A DNA stretch of 64,000 nt, taken from contig JAOPWC010000130.1 of assembly GCA_025965895.1 (NCBI GenBank), positions 21,130 to 85,129 of the forward strand, read 5' to 3'. The stretch comes from Mycobacterium sp. (GTDB lineage: Bacteria > Actinomycetota > Actinomycetes > Mycobacteriales > Mycobacteriaceae). The position numbers and the translations under genes were made by a program. Positions 1 through 8,906 of the stretch are shown here, piece by piece. The notes under the pieces are model-generated. The model saw only the letters and a program-made list of their open reading frames with translations, did not search any database and was not told the origin of the DNA. Each line of letters begins with the position of its first letter. The first letter of the stretch is position 1.

Positions 1-1057
1 ACGTCGGGTAGACGGGCACCAGTTCCTTGACCGGATCCACACCCAGATAGGTGCGGGCGAACTCGGTGATGTCGGGAAGTTTCGCTTCGAGCACATCCTC
101 GCCGAGGTGGCGTACGTCGATGTAGACGTAGTCCTTGTGCGGCCCGGCGCCGCGGCCCTCCAACACCTCGCGCACCATCGCGCGGGCGACGATGTCGCGG
201 GGCGCCAGGTCGACGATCGTGGGCGCGTAGCGCTCCATGAAGCGCTCGCCTTCGCCGTTGAGCAGTCGGCCCCCCTCGCCGCGGACCGCCTCGGAGATCA
301 GGATGCCAAGTCCGGCAAGCCCTGTTGGGTGGAACTGGAAAAACTCCATGTCCTCCAACGGAAGCCCCTTACGGAACACGATGCCGATGCCGTCGCCGGT
401 CAGCGTGTGCGCGTTGGAGGTGGTCTTGTAGATCCGGCCGGATCCGCCGGTGCCGATGACGACGGCCTTGGCGTGAAAGATGTGGACATCTCCGGTGGCG
501 AACTCGTAGGCGATGACGCCGGTGGCCACCGGGCCGCTGGGCGTCTCGGTCAGCGCCAGGTCGAGTACGTAGAACTCGTTGAAGAACTTGACGTCGTGCT
601 TCACGCAGTTCTGATAGAGGGTCTGAAGGATCATGTGCCCGGTGCGGTCGGCGGCGTAACAGGCCCGGCGCACCGGCGCCTTGCCGTGGTCGCGGGTGTG
701 TCCGCCGAAGCGGCGCTGGTCGATCTTGCCTTCCGGGGTGCGGTTGAACGGCATTCCCATGTGCTCCAAGTCGAGCACCGCGTCGATGGCCTCCCGGCAC
801 ATGATCTCGACGGCGTCCTGGTCACACAGATAGTCGCCGCCCTTGACGGTGTCGAAGGTGTGCCACTCCCAGTTGTCGTCTTCGACGTTGGCCAGCGCCG
901 CACACATGCCACCCTGAGCGGCGCCGGTGTGACTTCTGGTGGGATAGAGCTTACTCAGCACCGCGGTCCGTGCGCGCGGGCCCGCCTCGACCGCGGCGCG
1001 CAACCCGGCGCCCCCGGCCCCGACGATCACCACGTCGTAGCGGTGTTCTTGAATCAT
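1..1057 (-). CDS. sdhA: Succinate dehydrogenase flavoprotein subunit, partial
   Basis: Catalytic FAD subunit of succinate dehydrogenase, oxidising succinate to fumarate and passing electrons to the iron-sulfur subunit and membrane quinone. Only about 352 of roughly 580 residues are present; the gene leaves the left edge, so it is missing from the ORF track and was read directly from the minus strand. Visible motifs are VVIVGAGGAG (FAD-binding), SHTGAAQGG (its His normally carries covalent FAD) and FHPTGLAG (substrate site). The ATG at 1057 has GAGGAGG eight bases upstream. It follows sdhD by 100 nt, a gap filled by a tandem micro-ORF repeat. sdhB is expected beyond the edge. Confidence 0.96.
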   Translation of the reverse strand, partial: MIQEHRYDVVIVGAGGAGLRAAVEAGPRARTAVLSKLYPTRSHTGAAQGGMCAALANVEDDNWEWHTFDTVKGGDYLCDQDAVEIMCREAIDAVLDLEHMGMPFNRTPEGKIDQRRFGGHTRDHGKAPVRRACYAADRTGHMILQTLYQNCVKHDVKFFNEFYVLDLALTETPSGPVATGVIAYEFATGDVHIFHAKAVVIGTGGSGRIYKTTSNAHTLTGDGIGIVFRKGLPLEDMEFFQFHPTGLAGLGILISEAVRGEGGRLLNGEGERFMERYAPTIVDLAPRDIVARAMVREVLEGRGAGPHKDYVYIDVRHLGEDVLEAKLPDITEFARTYLGVDPVKELVPVYPT

Positions 1058-1070
1058 CGTCTCGACCTCC

Positions 1071-1097
1071 TCAGCTGCTCTTCGCGCAAGCGCTCAT
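1071..1097 (-). CDS. Micro-ORF MSACAKSS, repeat copy 1, upstream of sdhA
   Basis: An eight-codon ORF (MSACAKSS, stop TGA) encoded by one 32-bp repeat unit at 1069-1100. Its stop directly abuts the AGGAGG ribosome binding site of sdhA, so a ribosome ending here would be placed to restart at the sdhA ATG 13 nt further on. A short GAGG lies just before its own ATG. Whether it is translated cannot be seen; support comes from the exact duplication and from a third copy upstream of sdhC. Confidence 0.4.
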   Translation of the reverse strand: MSACAKSS

Positions 1098-1102
1098 CGG
1101 CC

Positions 1103-1129
1103 TCAGCTGCTCTTCGCGCAAGCGCTCAT
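1103..1129 (-). CDS. Micro-ORF MSACAKSS, repeat copy 2, upstream of sdhA
   Basis: Second, identical copy of the eight-codon ORF, in the repeat unit 1101-1132. No strong Shine-Dalgarno sequence is visible before it (GTGG only), so it may be translated by reinitiation after sdhD or not at all. The 12 bases at 1140-1151 (ctgctcttcgcg) look like a decayed third unit. Confidence 0.35.
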   Translation of the reverse strand: MSACAKSS

Positions 1130-1157
1130 CGGCCACAGTCTGCTCTTCGCGGCCCTG

Positions 1158-1640
1158 TCAAGAGATGTTCGGGTTGAAGGTCAACAGCACGTAGGTGCCG
1201 AGCACAATCGTGAAGGTCACCGCCAATGCCAACAGCGAGTTCAACCAGAAACGGGTGGAACCCTTGCGCGCGTAGTCCGCGATGATCGTGCGCATGCCGT
1301 TGGCACCGTGCAGCTGTGCCAACCACAGCAGCAGCAGGTCCCAGGTTTGCCAGAACGGCGACGCCCACCGCTGCGCGACGTAGTTGAAGTCGATGCGGTA
1401 TACCCCGTTGTCCCACATCAACATCACGAACAGGTGCCCCAGCGCGAGCAAGACCAGCACGATGCCGGAGAATCGCATGAACAGCCATGCGTACTTCTCG
1501 AAGTTGGGCATGCCGGACCGCCGCCGCGGCGAGCGTGGGTTGTCCAGCGAAGCGGGCCGGTCGTGGCTGCGCTGCAGCACCGGCGCGGGCCTGCCGCGCC
1601 GGCTGTCCGGGGGGACCGACGCCGGTACCGACGCGGTCAC
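1158..1640 (-). CDS. sdhD: Succinate dehydrogenase membrane anchor subunit
   Basis: Hydrophobic anchor of succinate dehydrogenase; with SdhC it holds the catalytic dimer on the inner membrane and forms the quinone site. The 160-residue product has an Arg/Pro-rich N-terminal tail, then three hydrophobic segments (around FMRFSGIVLVLLALGHLFVM, WDLLLLWLAQLHG and SLLALAVTFTIVLGTYVLL). The track shows 198 aa, but the GTG at 1640 overlaps the sdhC stop as GTGA and is the likely start. It resembles mycobacterial SdhD, including the segment MPNFEKYAWLF. Confidence 0.9.
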   Translation of the reverse strand: MTASVPASVPPDSRRGRPAPVLQRSHDRPASLDNPRSPRRRSGMPNFEKYAWLFMRFSGIVLVLLALGHLFVMLMWDNGVYRIDFNYVAQRWASPFWQTWDLLLLWLAQLHGANGMRTIIADYARKGSTRFWLNSLLALAVTFTIVLGTYVLLTFNPNIS

Positions 1641-2062
1641 AGGAACCGCTCCGCCATGTGCACACCGAGCACGATCAGCGCGGGCACCATCACCGCGAGC
1701 CAGACCACGGCGACCACCCAGAGCATCACGCGTTGGTAGCGGGTGCCCTGCCACCAGAAGTCGATCAGGATGACCCGGATGCCGTTGAGGGCGTGGTAGA
1801 GCACCGCGGCCACCAGCCCGGCTTCCATCAGGCCGACGATGGGTGTCTTGTAGGTCGCGACAACTTCGTTGTAGGCCTGAGGGCTGACGCGGACCAGCGC
1901 CGTGTCAAGCACGTGGACGAACAGGAAGAAGAAGATGGCGGCACCGGTGATGCGGTGGAGCACCCACGACCACATGCCGGGATCGCCGCGGTACAACGTT
2001 TTGCGGGACGCGCGCGGCGCCGCAACCGCCGGCGTTCCCGTCGATGTCGACCTGGTCATCAT
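1637..2062 (-). CDS. sdhC: Succinate dehydrogenase cytochrome b556 subunit
   Basis: Membrane anchor and heme-binding subunit of succinate dehydrogenase, first gene of the operon. The 141-residue protein has the SdhC pattern WSWVLHRITGAAIFFFLF followed by FVHVLDTAL, where the His is a candidate heme ligand, and three membrane segments. The start at 2062 (ATGATG, giving MMTRS) is favoured over the longer track ORF because the family begins here. There is no good Shine-Dalgarno sequence before it; the stop of an upstream micro-ORF overlaps the ATG as ATGA, suggesting translational coupling. Confidence 0.92.
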   Translation of the reverse strand: MMTRSTSTGTPAVAAPRASRKTLYRGDPGMWSWVLHRITGAAIFFFLFVHVLDTALVRVSPQAYNEVVATYKTPIVGLMEAGLVAAVLYHALNGIRVILIDFWWQGTRYQRVMLWVVAVVWLAVMVPALIVLGVHMAERFL

Positions 2063-2091
2063 TGTTGTTTGCTCTTCGCGCAAGCGCTCAT
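2059..2091 (-). CDS. Micro-ORF MSACAKSKQQ overlapping the sdhC start
   Basis: Ten codons encoded by the third repeat copy (2070-2093) plus flanking bases. It has a strong GGAGG five bases before its ATG, whereas sdhC has none, and its TGA overlaps the sdhC ATG as ATGA. This is the arrangement expected of an upstream ORF that delivers ribosomes to sdhC. A single Cys codon is the only resemblance to the cysteine-responsive leader ORFs known in mycobacteria. Confidence 0.55.
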   Translation of the reverse strand: MSACAKSKQQ

Positions 2092-2271
2092 CGCGACCTC
2101 CAACACCGTCGGTGGACTGTCGGGTGGACTCTAAACCCACTCCTGTTCAGCAAACCACCACGGTGCAGCGGTCGCGACCAGCGCAACTGGTCATTTTCCC
2201 GACCTTTCGCCGCCCCGCGCTGATGACGGGAGACGCCCCCAACCCATTCAGATCGCGGAAAGACGGCCACG

Positions 2272-2673
2272 ATGAACCTTGACTTTGACTGGAACCTCTT
2301 GCGCGACAGGGCGGTTGCCGCTCGGGCAAACGCGTACGCGCCGTACTCGGGGTTTCCCGTCGGCGCCGCCGCACTCGTCGACGACCGGCGTATCGTGGCG
2401 GGCTGCAATGTGGAAAATGTCTCATATGGTCTTGGTCTCTGCGCCGAGTGCGCGGTGGTGTGCGCGTTGCACGCGACCGGGGGAGGCAGGCTCCTCGCCA
2501 TCAGCTGCGCCGGTGCCTCACCGGAGCCGTTGATGCCGTGCGGGCGCTGCCGCCAGGTGCTGCTCGAGCACGGCGGCCCCGAGTTGCTGGTGGACCACCG
2601 CGACGGTCCGCGCCCACTGAGCGAGTTGTTGCCCGAGCCGTTCGGCCCGGACGATCTGGAGCGCGGGCCGTGA
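2272..2673 (+). CDS. cdd: Cytidine deaminase
   Basis: Hydrolytic deamination of cytidine and deoxycytidine to uridine and deoxyuridine in pyrimidine salvage. The 133-residue length fits the small homotetrameric type. The zinc site is complete: CAE (Cys ligand and catalytic Glu, in LGLCAECAVV) and PCGRC (the two further Cys ligands). The N-terminal YAPYSGFPVGAA is family-typical. It starts a tight operon: its TGA overlaps the deoA GTG as GTGA. It is divergent from sdhC across 209 nt with no other recognised element apart from the sdhC micro-ORF. Confidence 0.95.
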   Translation: MNLDFDWNLLRDRAVAARANAYAPYSGFPVGAAALVDDRRIVAGCNVENVSYGLGLCAECAVVCALHATGGGRLLAISCAGASPEPLMPCGRCRQVLLEHGGPELLVDHRDGPRPLSELLPEPFGPDDLERGP

Positions 2674-3983
2674 CAGCCAGACACCCGATGCGGCACGTCT
2701 TCGACGCGCCGTCGGTGATCAAGACCAAGCGCGACGGCGACGCGCTCTCGGGTCCGGCGATCGACTGGGTCGTCGACGCGTACACCAATGGCGACGTCGC
2801 CGACGAGCAGATGTCGGCGTTGCTGATGGCGATCTTTCTGCGCGGCATGGACCGCGACGAGATCGCGCACTGGACAGCGGCCATGGTCGCCTCCGGAGAC
2901 CGATTCGATCTCTCCGAATTGCGCCGCGCCGGAAACCCGCTCGTGACCGTCGACAAGCACTCGACCGGCGGTGTCGGCGACAAGATCACGCTCGCGCTGG
3001 TGCCGATCGTGATGGCGTGCGGCGCCACGGTGCCGCAGGCCGCCGGGCGCGGCCTCGGTCATACCGGGGGGACGCTCGACAAGCTGGAGTCCATCTCCGG
3101 ATTTACCGCCGAGCTGCCGAAATTGCGCATCCACCAACAACTTTCCGAGATCGGCGGCGCCATGTTCGCCGCGGGCCAGCTGGCACCCGCCGACCGGAAG
3201 ATCTACGCGCTTCGCGACGTGACCGGCACGGTCGAATCACTGCCGCTGATCGCCAGTTCGGTGATGAGCAAGAAGATCGCCGAGGGCACGGCGGCGCTGG
3301 TGCTCGACGTCAAAGTCGGATCAGGCGCGTTCATGAAAGGTTTGGCCGAGGCCCGTGAGCTCGCCCACACCATGGTCGACCTCGGCGCGGCCAACGGCCT
3401 GGCCACCCGTGCGTTGCTGACCGACATGAACCGGCCTCTGGGCGCGACAGTCGGCAATTCCGTCGAGGTCGCCGAGTCGCTGGACGTGCTCGCCGGCGGA
3501 GGGCCGGCCGACGTGGTGGAACTGACGCTGCGCCTGGCCGCCGAGATGCTCGAGGTCGCCGGTCTCGATGGCCGCGACCCGGCTGACACGTTGCGCGACG
3601 GGTCGGCGATGGACGCGTTCCGCGAGCTCGTCACCGCACAGGGTGGCGATCTGTCCGCACCGCTGCCCCTGGGGGCCCACTCCGAGACCGTGGTCGCCGG
3701 GCGCGGCGGCACAATAGGGGACATCGACGCGATGGCAGTGGGTCTTGCGGCGTGGCGGCTTGGTGCCGGCCGGGCACGCCAGGGCGAACGCGTGCAGCAC
3801 GGGGCCGGCGTCCGGATCCACCGCCGCCCCGGTGACCCGGTGGCCGCAGGCGACGTCGTGTTCACGCTTTACACCGACACCGCCGACCGCATTCCGGCCG
3901 CGATGGCCACTCTCGAGTCCGGCTGGAGCATCGGCGAGCCCCCGGGGCGCACTGCGCTGGTCATCGATCGGATCGTCGCGTGA
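2670..3983 (+). CDS. deoA: Thymidine phosphorylase
   Basis: Phosphorolysis of thymidine or deoxyuridine to base and deoxyribose-1-phosphate. 437 residues, the usual length. The pyrimidine-nucleoside phosphorylase signature is seen as [11 protein letters not shown] near residue 90, followed by [16 protein letters not shown] and KVGSGAFM. The track ORF begins far upstream inside cdd; the GTG at 2670, overlapping the cdd stop, is the credible start. Its own stop overlaps the add GTG, so cdd-deoA-add should be one translationally coupled salvage operon. Confidence 0.95.
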   Translation: MTARHPMRHVFDAPSVIKTKRDGDALSGPAIDWVVDAYTNGDVADEQMSALLMAIFLRGMDRDEIAHWTAAMVASGDRFDLSELRRAGNPLVTVDKHSTGGVGDKITLALVPIVMACGATVPQAAGRGLGHTGGTLDKLESISGFTAELPKLRIHQQLSEIGGAMFAAGQLAPADRKIYALRDVTGTVESLPLIASSVMSKKIAEGTAALVLDVKVGSGAFMKGLAEARELAHTMVDLGAANGLATRALLTDMNRPLGATVGNSVEVAESLDVLAGGGPADVVELTLRLAAEMLEVAGLDGRDPADTLRDGSAMDAFRELVTAQGGDLSAPLPLGAHSETVVAGRGGTIGDIDAMAVGLAAWRLGAGRARQGERVQHGAGVRIHRRPGDPVAAGDVVFTLYTDTADRIPAAMATLESGWSIGEPPGRTALVIDRIVA

Positions 3984-5068
3984 CCGCACCGCTGACCCTG
4001 GACATGATCGGACAGGCACCCAAGGCGTTGCTTCACGACCACCTCGACGGGGGTCTGCGCCCGGCCACCGTGCTGGGACTGGCCGAACAGGGCGGCTACG
4101 ACAACCTGCCCGCGACCGATGCCGACGCGCTGGCCGGCTGGTTCCGCACCGCCGCGCACAGTGGCTCACTGGAGCGCTACTTGGAGCCGTTCGCGCACAC
4201 GGTGGGGGTCATGCAGACCGCGCCGGCCCTGTACCGGGTGGCCTACGAATGCGTCGAAGACCTGGCGGCTGACAACGTGGTCTACGCCGAGGTGCGCTTC
4301 GCCCCGGAGTTGCACATCGACCAGGGACTGTCGCTGGACGAAGTGGTCGACGCGGTGCTCGCGGGGTTCGCCGACGGCGAGAAGGCGGCAAGCAGCGAGG
4401 GCCGCACCATCACGGTGCGGTGCCTGGTGACCGCGATGCGCCACGCGGCGCGTTCGCAGGAGATCGCCGAGTTGGCGATCCGGTACCGCGACCAGGGTGT
4501 GGTGGGCTTCGACATCGCGGGCGCCGAGGCCGGTAACCCGCCGACGCGCCACCTCGACGCGTTCGAGTACATGCGGGACAACAACGGCCGCTTCACAATT
4601 CACGCCGGGGAGGCGTTCGGCCTTCCGTCCATCCACGACGCGATCGCCTTCTGTGGCGCCGACCGGCTCGGCCATGGCGTGCGCATTGTCGACGACATCG
4701 AGGAGCGACCGGGCGGCAGCTACCGGCTCGGACGGCTGGCGTCGCTGCTGCGGGACAAGCGCATCCCGCTGGAGCTGTGCCCGAGTTCCAACGTTCAGAC
4801 CGGAGCGGTGCGCAGCATCGCTGAGCACCCGTTCGACCTGCTGGCCAGGCTGCGGTTCCGGGTCACGGTCAATACCGACAACCGGTTGATGAGCGACACC
4901 ACGATGAGCAAGGAGATGCTGCGTCTGGTCGAGGCGTTCGGCTACGGCTGGAGTGACCTCGCGCGCTTCACGATCAACGCGATGAAGTCGGCGTTCATCC
5001 CGTTCGACGAGCGGCTCGCGTTGATCGACGAGGTGATCAAGCCGCGCTTCGCGGTCCTCATCGGCTAA
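3980..5068 (+). CDS. add: Adenosine deaminase
   Basis: Zinc enzyme converting adenosine or deoxyadenosine to inosine. 362 residues; metal and catalytic motifs HDHLDGG (residues about 14-20), [15 protein letters not shown] and CPSSN are all present. The late motif reads NTDNRLMS, where many family members have a second Asp; mycobacterial homologues as I recall them share this. The GTG start overlaps the deoA stop. It overlaps the opposing hydrolase stop by four bases. Confidence 0.95.
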   Translation: MTAPLTLDMIGQAPKALLHDHLDGGLRPATVLGLAEQGGYDNLPATDADALAGWFRTAAHSGSLERYLEPFAHTVGVMQTAPALYRVAYECVEDLAADNVVYAEVRFAPELHIDQGLSLDEVVDAVLAGFADGEKAASSEGRTITVRCLVTAMRHAARSQEIAELAIRYRDQGVVGFDIAGAEAGNPPTRHLDAFEYMRDNNGRFTIHAGEAFGLPSIHDAIAFCGADRLGHGVRIVDDIEERPGGSYRLGRLASLLRDKRIPLELCPSSNVQTGAVRSIAEHPFDLLARLRFRVTVNTDNRLMSDTTMSKEMLRLVEAFGYGWSDLARFTINAMKSAFIPFDERLALIDEVIKPRFAVLIG

Positions 5069-5886
5069 CCGGTGAGCACCGCGGTCAGCCGGTCGGCGAA
5101 CTCCCGTGGCGCGCTCAGGAAGCCTCCGTGGTCGCCGGGGAACAGGGCGGGCGCGGAGCCGAGCAACTCGGCCAGCGCCGTCGAGGTCGCATGTGTCACC
5201 AGGTGGCCGGAATCGGCGCCGATGCCGACGAGGACCCGGGTCGGACCGTTTTTCAACGCGGCGATGTCGGGGACGTAGTGCGCGCTGGGCCGCAGCTCGT
5301 GATCGAAGAAGCGGGCGCCGTTTCTCAGCTCCTCCTCGGTGGGCTCACCGGCCGGGGCCGGCGCGCCATCGCCGCCGACGTCGAATCCGGCGTTCGCCAT
5401 GAACTTCATCCACGCCGCCGCGACCCCGTGCCGATGGAACGTCTCGACCACGTCGTCGGTTTTGGCCCGCTGCTCGGCCGCATCCGGCAGCAGCTCCAGC
5501 AGGGGCGGCTCGTGGGCGACGAGCGTGCGGATCCGGCCCGGATAGCGTGCCGCGAGCGCCAGCCCGGTCACCGCACCGCCGCTGGAACCGAACACGTCGG
5601 CGGTGTCGGCGCCCACCGCGTCCAGCAGCGCGATGACGTCGTCGGCCCGCAGCTCGGGTGTGGAGTCCTGTGACGGGTCGTCCACCCGGCTGCCGGAGAT
5701 CCCGCGCGGGTCGTACGTGATGACGGTGTGCCGCTCTGCCAGGGCGTCGGCCAGCGAGGAGAACTCGCCGGCCGCCATCGGCGATCCGATGACTGCCAGC
5801 GTGGGGCCGGCGCCGCGGACCTCGTAGTACAACCGCGCCCCGGGCACGGTCAGGGTCTGGGTGCTGCGGTGTGTGGTGTGAGTCAT
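5065..5886 (-). CDS. Alpha/beta hydrolase
   Basis: Predicted cytoplasmic alpha/beta-fold hydrolase of 273 residues; substrate unknown. The oxyanion-side strand ([14 protein letters not shown]), the strand-4 motif YDPRGISGS, the nucleophile elbow FGSSGGAV (Ser about residue 105) and a C-terminal GDHGGF His give a plausible Ser-Asp-His triad. The ATG at 5886 is preferred to 5913 because the fold begins soon after it. It is convergent with add. H37Rv has a hydrolase-like gene at the same place, but the orientation here is opposite to what I remember. Confidence 0.8.
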   Translation of the reverse strand: MTHTTHRSTQTLTVPGARLYYEVRGAGPTLAVIGSPMAAGEFSSLADALAERHTVITYDPRGISGSRVDDPSQDSTPELRADDVIALLDAVGADTADVFGSSGGAVTGLALAARYPGRIRTLVAHEPPLLELLPDAAEQRAKTDDVVETFHRHGVAAAWMKFMANAGFDVGGDGAPAPAGEPTEEELRNGARFFDHELRPSAHYVPDIAALKNGPTRVLVGIGADSGHLVTHATSTALAELLGSAPALFPGDHGGFLSAPREFADRLTAVLTG

Positions 5887-5951
5887 GTCGGTACAGACTG
5901 CCGTCTCGGGCACATCTCATCGCGACTCGCCGACGTGATCACCGGTAGGCC

Positions 5952-7265
5952 CTACTCGGGGCGCAGCCGCGACTCCACAAACGTCTCCAGTCGCTCCCAC
6001 TGCGCGACCGCGTCGGCGTAGGGCGCCGCAGGCTTGCGGGACGTGCCCGGGTCGAGCACATAGGCCACCAGCTTGCCGAGCGGGGTGTCGCCCTCCAACG
6101 TGTCGTCGACGAGATTTTCTTCGGCGTACACACCGGCGTCCCTGAGCAGTTCGACAGCCAGTTCGAGCTGTTCGCGGTCCAGCGCCTCGGGCCCGTCGCC
6201 GATGTCGTCGGCCAGCCCGGTCAGCACGTAGACGTTGTCCTCGGTGATATCGACCCGCAGCGAGCCGTCGGTGGCGGCTGTGCGGATGTCGTCGTAGGTG
6301 GCGAGCCCGGAGAGGTCGTGGTCATGCTCGTCGGCCAGGTAGCGCGCCAGCGCGCGCTCGGAGTTGAACACACTGATCCTGCCGTTGCGGCCCAGGAACA
6401 CCGGCTCATCGTCGAGATAGCAGCGCAATGTGTAGAAGGTGCCCGCGCCGGTGATCATCCGGATCGGATCGATGCCGACCTTCATCCAGAAGTCGTCGTC
6501 GCCGCCGAGGACGAGGTTGTCGTCGTGGCTGACGGTCTCCTCGTGCTCGTGTTCTGTGGTGTCGACATCGTCGGTGTCCGCGGTCTCGGCCTCGTTGTCG
6601 ACGTCCTCGTCGACATCGACATCCTCGACATCCTCGACCTCGTCGACATCGTCGAGCTCGTTCTCCGGTGCGGCGAGCAATTCAGCCTCTGCCTGCTTGG
6701 CGGCGTCGCTGTCCACCTTCGGTATCGAGATGATCCCCTCGATGGCGTCGACCACTTTGTCCCAGCCCTTGTCGACGGTCGCGCCGATCTCATGCCAGCG
6801 CCGCAAGCCCGCCTTGTCGGAGAAGTTCTCGACCCCACCCGACAGCGACGACAGCACCGGATTGCCGTTGAAGAACTTGGTGACTGCGGGCAGTTCGCAG
6901 ACCGACCCGATCGCCGAGACGATCGCCATCGTGCCCTGCAGCTCCTCGACGGATTCCTGTCTCGGCTTCTCCGCGAGCAGCTCGTAGACCTTGATCAGGT
7001 CGAACCGCTTGTCCTCGTCAGGGTCAAGCTCGTGGGCCGACAGCGCGGTCAGGGTCTTCCAGGACGGGTGGTCGGCAAGGTCGTTGTCGCTGTCGCCGCG
7101 GACGAAAGCGACCAGGTCAGGAACGGATTCGAATGCATACAGGTCCTCGTCCTTGCCGAGGAACGCCTCCCACTCGTCACCGGCATCGCGCCAGCGTGGG
7201 GCCCACAGCGTGAACACGTCGCGTTCGTCCAATGCCAGCCCGATGGGCACGATGTCAACAGCCAC
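5952..7265 (-). CDS. Conserved mycobacterial protein with acidic tract (Rv3311-like)
   Basis: Conserved actinobacterial protein of unknown function, 437 residues. It opens with VAVDIVPIGLALDERDVF, which matches the start I remember for Rv3311, so the GTG at 7265 is used rather than the longer track ORF. An Asp/Glu-rich low-complexity stretch at about residues 220-265 (DVDEVEDVEDVDVDEDVD) separates two folded halves. There is no signal peptide or membrane segment. It stands alone between the hydrolase and a divergent secreted-protein gene, the position of Rv3311 in H37Rv. Primosome-like or chaperone roles cannot be inferred. Confidence 0.75.
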   Translation of the reverse strand: MAVDIVPIGLALDERDVFTLWAPRWRDAGDEWEAFLGKDEDLYAFESVPDLVAFVRGDSDNDLADHPSWKTLTALSAHELDPDEDKRFDLIKVYELLAEKPRQESVEELQGTMAIVSAIGSVCELPAVTKFFNGNPVLSSLSGGVENFSDKAGLRRWHEIGATVDKGWDKVVDAIEGIISIPKVDSDAAKQAEAELLAAPENELDDVDEVEDVEDVDVDEDVDNEAETADTDDVDTTEHEHEETVSHDDNLVLGGDDDFWMKVGIDPIRMITGAGTFYTLRCYLDDEPVFLGRNGRISVFNSERALARYLADEHDHDLSGLATYDDIRTAATDGSLRVDITEDNVYVLTGLADDIGDGPEALDREQLELAVELLRDAGVYAEENLVDDTLEGDTPLGKLVAYVLDPGTSRKPAAPYADAVAQWERLETFVESRLRPE

Positions 7266-7393
7266 GCGGCACAGCTTAGCCAGCACTGTCGGCGCAGCAC
7301 CGACTGCCGCTGCTGAGCGGCTGCGCATGCCGGCTCCGCAGCGGGAGAGCTCTGCCGCCACGCCACGCCGCCGCGTCGGCACCGTGTCGTCGA

Positions 7394-7411
7394 ATTGTCA
7401 TTCGCGACAAT
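7394..7411. promoter_or_regulatory. Inverted repeat upstream of the hemophore-like gene
   Basis: ATTGTC-N6-GACAAT, a perfect 6-bp dyad in the 216-nt gap between two divergent genes, about 70 nt before the hemophore-like ATG. It has the size of a repressor operator but does not match the IdeR or Zur boxes I know. Regulator unknown. Confidence 0.35.
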
Positions 7412-7481
7412 ATAGTTCTCGGGTGTGGTTAGCTGACCGTGTCGATAGCCGTCCCGAGACTGGGATGAAGGGAGCTCATGC

Positions 7482-7865
7482 ATGTTGCTGTCAGGCGTTG
7501 GCATCCGGCGGGCACTGCTGGGAGCGATCGGTACCGGGGCGATGGTCGGTGCCACTCTGTTCGGTGGGCCCTCATGGGCGTTTGCTCAGCCCACGCCCAT
7601 ACCGCCACCTCTTCCGCCTGCGGCACCGCAGCCCGGGTGCACGGCCGGCGACCTGGCCACGGTGTCGGGCACTGTCGGGACGGCGATGGGGGACTACCTG
7701 TTCAGCCACCCGGACGTCAACAACTTCTTCACCGGTCTTCGTGGGCTGCCGAACGATGAGATTCGCGGCGACGTCCAGAACTACCTCAACGCCAACCCCC
7801 AGGTCGAGTCCGACATCAACGGGATCCGCCAACCCCTCACCGACCTGAGGAACCGCTGTCAGTAG
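7482..7865 (+). CDS. Secreted heme-binding (MHB) domain protein
   Basis: Small exported protein of the mycobacterial hemophore-like family (relatives of Rv0203), which bind heme extracellularly or in the periplasm. The 127-residue product has an N-terminal export signal (RRALLGAIGTGAMVGATLF, cleavage likely after AFA), a short Pro-rich spacer, and a helical domain framed by two cysteines (PGCTAGDL near residue 52 and NRCQ at the C-terminus). Motifs HPDVNNFFTGLRGL and YLNANPQV are typical of the domain. GGGAG-like RBS precedes the ATG. Heme binding is inferred from the family. Confidence 0.85.
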   Translation: MLLSGVGIRRALLGAIGTGAMVGATLFGGPSWAFAQPTPIPPPLPPAAPQPGCTAGDLATVSGTVGTAMGDYLFSHPDVNNFFTGLRGLPNDEIRGDVQNYLNANPQVESDINGIRQPLTDLRNRCQ

Positions 7866-7866
7866 C

Positions 7867-7906
7867 CAGATCAGTCACTGCAGATCAGTCACTGCAGATC
7901 AGTCAC
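7867..7906 (+). repeat. 14-bp direct repeat, 2.9 copies
   Basis: CAGATCAGTCACTG is repeated exactly at 7867-7880 and 7881-7894, then for 12 bases at 7895-7906, in the short gap between two secreted-protein genes. It could be a slipped-strand expansion or a regulator site; the spacing between the genes depends on copy number. Confidence 0.85.
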
Positions 7907-7927
7907 CTTGCTGAGGAGACAAGCACG

Positions 7928-8224
7928 ATGAGTCATTGGACACGGTCATGGACCGTCACGGCGGCGACAGTCTTGACGCTCGCGGCCGTTCCCGGGGCGA
8001 TAGTCACGATTCAGCTGCCCGGCGTCGCCAGGGCCGACGTATGTGCCAGTGCCGGCCGACGGGTATCCGTGAGTGGCTGCGCGAACATCGCCGACGCAGT
8101 TGCGCCCTACGTTCCGCCGCCGGCGTACTACGCGCCCATGCCGTACGACCCACCGCCGCCGCCGAACGTCAGCGGGTGTGTCAGCTACAACGGCCGGTGG
8201 GTCAGCGCCGGCGGGTGCAACTAG
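7928..8224 (+). CDS. Small secreted proline-rich protein with cysteine pairs
   Basis: Exported 98-residue protein of unknown function. Signal peptide at residues 1-36 ([18 protein letters not shown], cleavage probably after ARA), then a mature part with four cysteines ([28 protein letters not shown]) and a Tyr/Pro-rich linker ([19 protein letters not shown]). The spacing suggests two disulfides. It sits where H37Rv has the mtp pilin gene region, but I see no clear similarity to Mtp. RBS GAGGAG precedes the ATG. Confidence 0.75.
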   Translation: MSHWTRSWTVTAATVLTLAAVPGAIVTIQLPGVARADVCASAGRRVSVSGCANIADAVAPYVPPPAYYAPMPYDPPPPPNVSGCVSYNGRWVSAGGCN

Positions 8225-8234
8225 GTTTTCGGCC

Positions 8235-8858
8235 ATGGATGTCCGCGTCGTCGACCACCCTCTCGCCGCGGCGCGGCTCACCACGCTGCGCGACGAGCGC
8301 ACCCAGAACGCGGCTTTCCGCGCAGCGCTGCGCGACCTGACCCTGATGCTCGTCTACGAAGCGACCCGCGACGCGCCGACCGACCCGGTGGCCGTGCGCA
8401 CGCCGCTGGCCGACACCACCGGCTGCCGGCTCGCCAACCCGCCGCTGCTCGTCCCGGTCCTGCGGGCCGGCCTCGGGATGGTCGACCAGGCACACGCCCT
8501 GATTCCCGAGGCCAGGGTCGGCTTCGTCGGCGTGGCGCGCGACGAGAAGACCCATCTGCCGACGCCATATCTCGAGTCGCTGCCCGACGACTTGAGCACC
8601 CAGCCGGTGATGGTGCTGGACCCGATGGTGGCCACGGGCGGCTCGATGGCCCACACCGTCGGGCTGCTGCAATCACGCAACGCCATGGATATCACCGCCA
8701 TCTGCGTGGTGGTCGCACCCGAGGGCATCGCGACGCTGGAGAACGTGGCGCCGGACATGCGGCTGTTCACCGCCACCATCGACGAGCGGCTTAACGACAT
8801 CGCTTACATAGTCCCCGGGCTGGGGGACGCGGGGGATCGGCAGTTCGGACCGCGCTAA
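8235..8858 (+). CDS. upp: Uracil phosphoribosyltransferase
   Basis: Pyrimidine salvage: uracil plus PRPP to UMP. 207 residues from the ATG at 8235 ([12 protein letters not shown]), the standard UPRT start; the track ORF begins further upstream out of context. PRPP-binding loop is [16 protein letters not shown] and the uracil-binding C-terminal region [14 protein letters not shown] is present. It complements the cdd-deoA-add operon about 3 kb upstream by capturing released uracil. Confidence 0.95.
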   Translation: MDVRVVDHPLAAARLTTLRDERTQNAAFRAALRDLTLMLVYEATRDAPTDPVAVRTPLADTTGCRLANPPLLVPVLRAGLGMVDQAHALIPEARVGFVGVARDEKTHLPTPYLESLPDDLSTQPVMVLDPMVATGGSMAHTVGLLQSRNAMDITAICVVVAPEGIATLENVAPDMRLFTATIDERLNDIAYIVPGLGDAGDRQFGPR

Positions 8859-8906
8859 ATGTCGGCCGTCATGCATAGCGGCGGCCCCACTGGGTACGTC
8901 GCGAAT

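Larger units (their letters stand above)
1069..1151 (-). repeat. 32-bp tandem repeat between sdhD and sdhA
   Basis: Two exact head-to-tail 32-bp units (1069-1100 and 1101-1132) fill most of the sdhD-sdhA gap, followed by a partial unit at 1140-1151. A 24-bp core of the same sequence recurs at 2070-2093 before sdhC. All copies point in the direction of sdh transcription and each starts with the same ATG-led reading frame. Confidence 0.9.
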
